Positions 61,675-64,000 of a DNA stretch of 64,000 bases are shown in pieces. Below the pieces are notes generated by a model. That model was not told the DNA's origin, ran no database searches, and saw only the letters and a program-made list of their open reading frames with translations. This DNA is from DAOVXM01 sp963746255. GTDB taxonomy: Bacteria > Chloroflexota > Anaerolineae > Anaerolineales > UBA4823. Position numbers and translations under genes: made by a program. The stretch is taken from assembly GCA_963746255.1 (NCBI GenBank), contig CAVVAJ010000007.1, positions 992,001 through 1,056,000 of the forward strand, in the 5' to 3' direction. The first letter of the stretch is position 1. Each line of letters opens with the position of its first letter.

Positions 61675-61892
61675 TTTTTCTCCTCCGCCGGTATTCCTTG
61701 CCAATGGATGAATACTACTAATAAAACCCGCATGGATTCTGAAAGTTACGACCTTTGATTTCTTCATGGTCAATAATATACTCCCAGCATGTTTTTGATA
61801 GAATTTATCCCCTAGGGGAATGGCAGACATACTAAAATATTCTGAGCAAATTTATGGGCTCCTTGTAGATAATATTTGGGGTATATATATCC

Positions 61893-61921
61893 TTGACCAT
61901 ATTAGGCTTCGGCATTAGAAT
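61893..61921 (+). promoter_or_regulatory. Promoter of ffh-rpsP
   Basis: TTGACC (61893-61898), 17-base spacer, TAGAAT (61916-61921), with a start near 61928. The leader to the ffh GTG is about 175 bases; no riboswitch was recognised in it. Confidence 0.55.
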
Positions 61922-62105
61922 CAACTTTTGCGAGTGCCAAGGGCCTTGCGAAGGTTTTCTGGTCTCATGATGTTGGTCGGCTAATTGTGATTTATCTCCA
62001 ACTTCATCTGACCATTCGCTTAATTAGTTACTTTCGCGTGATGGTGTAACGTGCAAGCAGCTTTGCGATAAAACCGGGCAAGGCTTGTCGTTTTATGGAG
62101 TAATT

Positions 62106-63428
62106 GTGTTTGAGAGTTTAACTCAAAGATTAGATACGGTATTCACCCAATTGCGGCGGAGGGGAAAACTCTCCGAGCATGATGTCGATGCAGCAATGCG
62201 CGAAGTTCGTCTAGCCTTGCTCGAAGCCGATGTTAACTATGCAGTTGTGAAAGAATTTGTCGCGCGCGTTCGAGAACGTTCTGTTGGGCATGAAGTTTCA
62301 AGAGCACTTAATCCAGGGCAGCAAGTAGTAAAAATAGTCAATGAAGAGTTGATCAAGACTCTTGGAGTTGCGGAACCTTTAAACCTTAGCGGACCACGCC
62401 CAAGAGTATTAATGCTAGTCGGTTTGCAAGGCTCAGGTAAAACAACAAGTGCTGGTAAGCTCGCCAAATTATTGCGAGCTCAAGGTGAACGAGTTATGCT
62501 TGTGGCTTGTGACCCATACCGCCCAGCAGCTGTTGAGCAGCTAAAAACACTTGGCCAACGATTAGATATACCTGTTTTCAGTGAAGCCGGCGAGACACCG
62601 CCAGATCTAGCTGAACAGGCTTATTCAAAAGCAGGTGCGGGTGGATACTCGGTCATCATATTGGATTCTGCAGGGCGCTCCCAGGTAGATAATGAACTGA
62701 TGACTGAGCTTAGAGCGATCCAATCAAAAGTGCATCCCGGAGAGACTCTGCTTGTAGTTGACGCAATGATTGGACAAGAAGCAGTCAACGTAGCACAAGG
62801 TTTCAGAGATGTTGTCCCCATAACTGGGTTGATGTTAACTAAAATGGATGGTGACGCTCGTGGAGGAGCAGCGATATCCATCCGGTCAGTAACAGGTGTT
62901 CCAATCAAGTTCCTCGGCACGGGGGAAAGCTTGGACAGTATAGAAGTGTACGACCCTGCACGCCTATCTTCGCGCATTTTGGGTATGGGTGATATGATTG
63001 GGCTGATAGAAAAGGCAGAAGCAACCCTAGACCAACGGGTTGCCCAAGAACAAGCCGAGAAACTGCTTACGGGTGAATTTACCCTGGAAGATTTTGCTGA
63101 TCAGTTAAAGCAGATACGAAAGATGGGTCCATTTGGACAGTTGCTCGATATGCTCCCTGGTGGAATGGGACAAGCTGCCCGCCAGGTTGACCCAAACGAT
63201 GCAGAACAACAGCTGAAGAAAACGGAAGCGATTATCAACTCAATGACAAGGATTGAAAGACGTCGACCGGACGTGTTAAACGCAAGCCGTCGGCGGAGAA
63301 TTGCTCAAGGTTCGGGTACGGAGGTTCGCGAAGTAAATCAGCTAATAAAACAATACCGTGAAGCACAACGTCTATTTAAGCGGTTGCGGAAATCTGGCAT
63401 GCGCGGTATGCCAAAAATGTTTGGATGA
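62106..63428 (+). CDS. ffh: Signal recognition particle protein Ffh
   Basis: A 440-residue SRP GTPase that targets nascent membrane proteins. The N and G domains (1-295) show FESLTQRLDTVF, the P-loop GLQGSGKTTSAGKLA, ACDPYRPAAVEQL, DSAGRSQVD and TKMDGDARGGA. The Met-rich M domain follows (MGPFGQLLDMLPGGMG) and ends in MPKMFG. The GTG at 62106 with GGAG upstream fits the family start; an in-frame TTG at 62085 adds seven residues. rpsP follows after 126 bases, the standard order. Confidence 0.96.
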   Translation: MFESLTQRLDTVFTQLRRRGKLSEHDVDAAMREVRLALLEADVNYAVVKEFVARVRERSVGHEVSRALNPGQQVVKIVNEELIKTLGVAEPLNLSGPRPRVLMLVGLQGSGKTTSAGKLAKLLRAQGERVMLVACDPYRPAAVEQLKTLGQRLDIPVFSEAGETPPDLAEQAYSKAGAGGYSVIILDSAGRSQVDNELMTELRAIQSKVHPGETLLVVDAMIGQEAVNVAQGFRDVVPITGLMLTKMDGDARGGAAISIRSVTGVPIKFLGTGESLDSIEVYDPARLSSRILGMGDMIGLIEKAEATLDQRVAQEQAEKLLTGEFTLEDFADQLKQIRKMGPFGQLLDMLPGGMGQAARQVDPNDAEQQLKKTEAIINSMTRIERRRPDVLNASRRRRIAQGSGTEVREVNQLIKQYREAQRLFKRLRKSGMRGMPKMFG

Positions 63429-63554
63429 AATGGCATTTGCCATCTCTTGCTGGAAGATAGTGGGTTTGCGCATCCTTCGGCGCTCCTCAATCCGATTTGA
63501 AAATCCAGCGGAAAATAATAAATTGTGGTTAATATTTTGTAAGGAGATCAATTC

Positions 63555-63938
63555 ATGGTTCGAATAAGATTGCGCCGTGTAGGTGCAAAAGGACAACCAA
63601 GTTATCGCTTGGTTGCTGCGGATAAAGAAAGCCCGCGTGATGGTCGTTTTTTGGAAAATCTTGGATTCTATAATCCTCGGACACATCCCGCCACGATTCA
63701 GCTAAAAGAGGATCGCATTTACGAGTGGTTAAGTAACGGAGCTCAACCGAGTGATTCTGCGTTTCAGGTATTAAAGAGCGCCGGTTTCTGGGACCGCTAT
63801 GAGCGGTTTAAGCAAGGCGAAGCTGTTGAAGTATTACTACAAGAAGTTGTAGAGGCAGAAGCGGAACGCAATGTCAATCCGAAAACTTCAGGTTTGGATA
63901 TCCCGAAGGAATCTAAACAGTCCGCGAACGAAGAATAA
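63555..63938 (+). CDS. rpsP: 30S ribosomal protein S16
   Basis: A 127-residue ribosomal protein. It opens MVRIRLRRVGAKGQPSYRLV with ADKESPRDGRFLENLGFYNP next and ends in an acidic extension beyond the usual 80-90 residues. AAGGAG precedes the ATG. In most bacteria a KH-domain gene and rimM follow; the window ends 62 bases later without showing them. Confidence 0.96.
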   Translation: MVRIRLRRVGAKGQPSYRLVAADKESPRDGRFLENLGFYNPRTHPATIQLKEDRIYEWLSNGAQPSDSAFQVLKSAGFWDRYERFKQGEAVEVLLQEVVEAEAERNVNPKTSGLDIPKESKQSANEE

Positions 63939-64000
63939 TACCGATCCAAAGCTTCAATCTTCTCATTTTGTGGTAAGTTCTAGTGTTGCCCTCGTTGAGA

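Noticed and set aside
63970..64000. Third copy of the dispersed inverted-repeat element
   Set aside because: CTAGTGTTGCCCTC resembles the end of the element, but the window stops after about 20 comparable bases, so it is not called.

Overview
The window looks like chromosome from a member of the Chloroflexota, probably Anaerolineae-like. This rests on protein style and gene content rather than any marker search: an RpoC with a long N-terminal insertion, a fused NuoCD, a mycobacterial-type adenosine kinase beside AhcY, an NBR1-Ig lipoprotein, Thr/Pro-rich lipoproteins and TolB-like propellers. Strong sigma70-type promoters and Shine-Dalgarno sites are common. No rRNA, tRNA or CRISPR array was seen.

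Layout. 1-3.7 kb: the 5' part of rpoC (minus) diverges from glmS, whose leader carries a glmS ribozyme with an unusual structured insertion. 3.8-14.2 kb: a phosphodiester glycosidase and a rhodanese, then an Fe-S themed block: a SufR-like regulator diverging from iscX-nuoB-nuoCD-nuoI, followed by Mrp and a RicT/PSP1 protein, an M20 amidohydrolase and a BtuF-like binding protein. 14.2-18 kb: a FadR-type regulator and a two-subunit 2-oxoacid:ferredoxin oxidoreductase ending in a strong terminator. 18-20 kb: a decayed Sir2 gene, an alpha/beta-hydrolase remnant and an MBL hydrolase.

20.1-25.7 kb holds the most interesting locus. A strong promoter with clustered palindromes precedes a 68-residue peptide ending in Trp-Arg-Gln, a ComQ-like polyprenyl synthetase, a very large membrane histidine kinase with a PDZ-like extracytoplasmic domain, and a receiver/HD-GYP response regulator. 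The layout recalls the Bacillus ComQXPA isoprenyl-tryptophan pheromone system, but the peptide comes first and the output is a predicted cyclic-di-GMP phosphodiesterase instead of a DNA-binding protein.

26-34 kb: a two-copy tandem repeat, then single enzymes and transporters (aldo/keto reductase, NUDIX, AhpD-like, LysE, MATE-like, MFS, PPDK regulator, a frameshifted M48 protease). 34.4-39.3 kb: a complete AapJQMP amino-acid ABC transporter with its own promoter and terminator. 39.5-42 kb: a YbaK deacylase and a histidine kinase whose response regulator has been cut off by an IS3-type transposase remnant. 42-51 kb: uvrB, a frameshifted PHP protein, secG, a peptide-binding protein, an rRNA methyltransferase and a lytic transglycosylase. 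51.3-54.9 kb: mtnA-adoK-ahcY, a salvage unit for the by-products of S-adenosylmethionine. 55-64 kb: envelope lipoproteins, recA with a LexA-like box in its promoter, an M23 peptidase, a TolB-like protein, degV, ffh and rpsP.

Several genes (sir2, the OmpR-type regulator, the M48 protease, the PHP protein) carry one-base indels or in-frame stops. These are either real decay or sequencing errors, and raw reads would be needed to tell.
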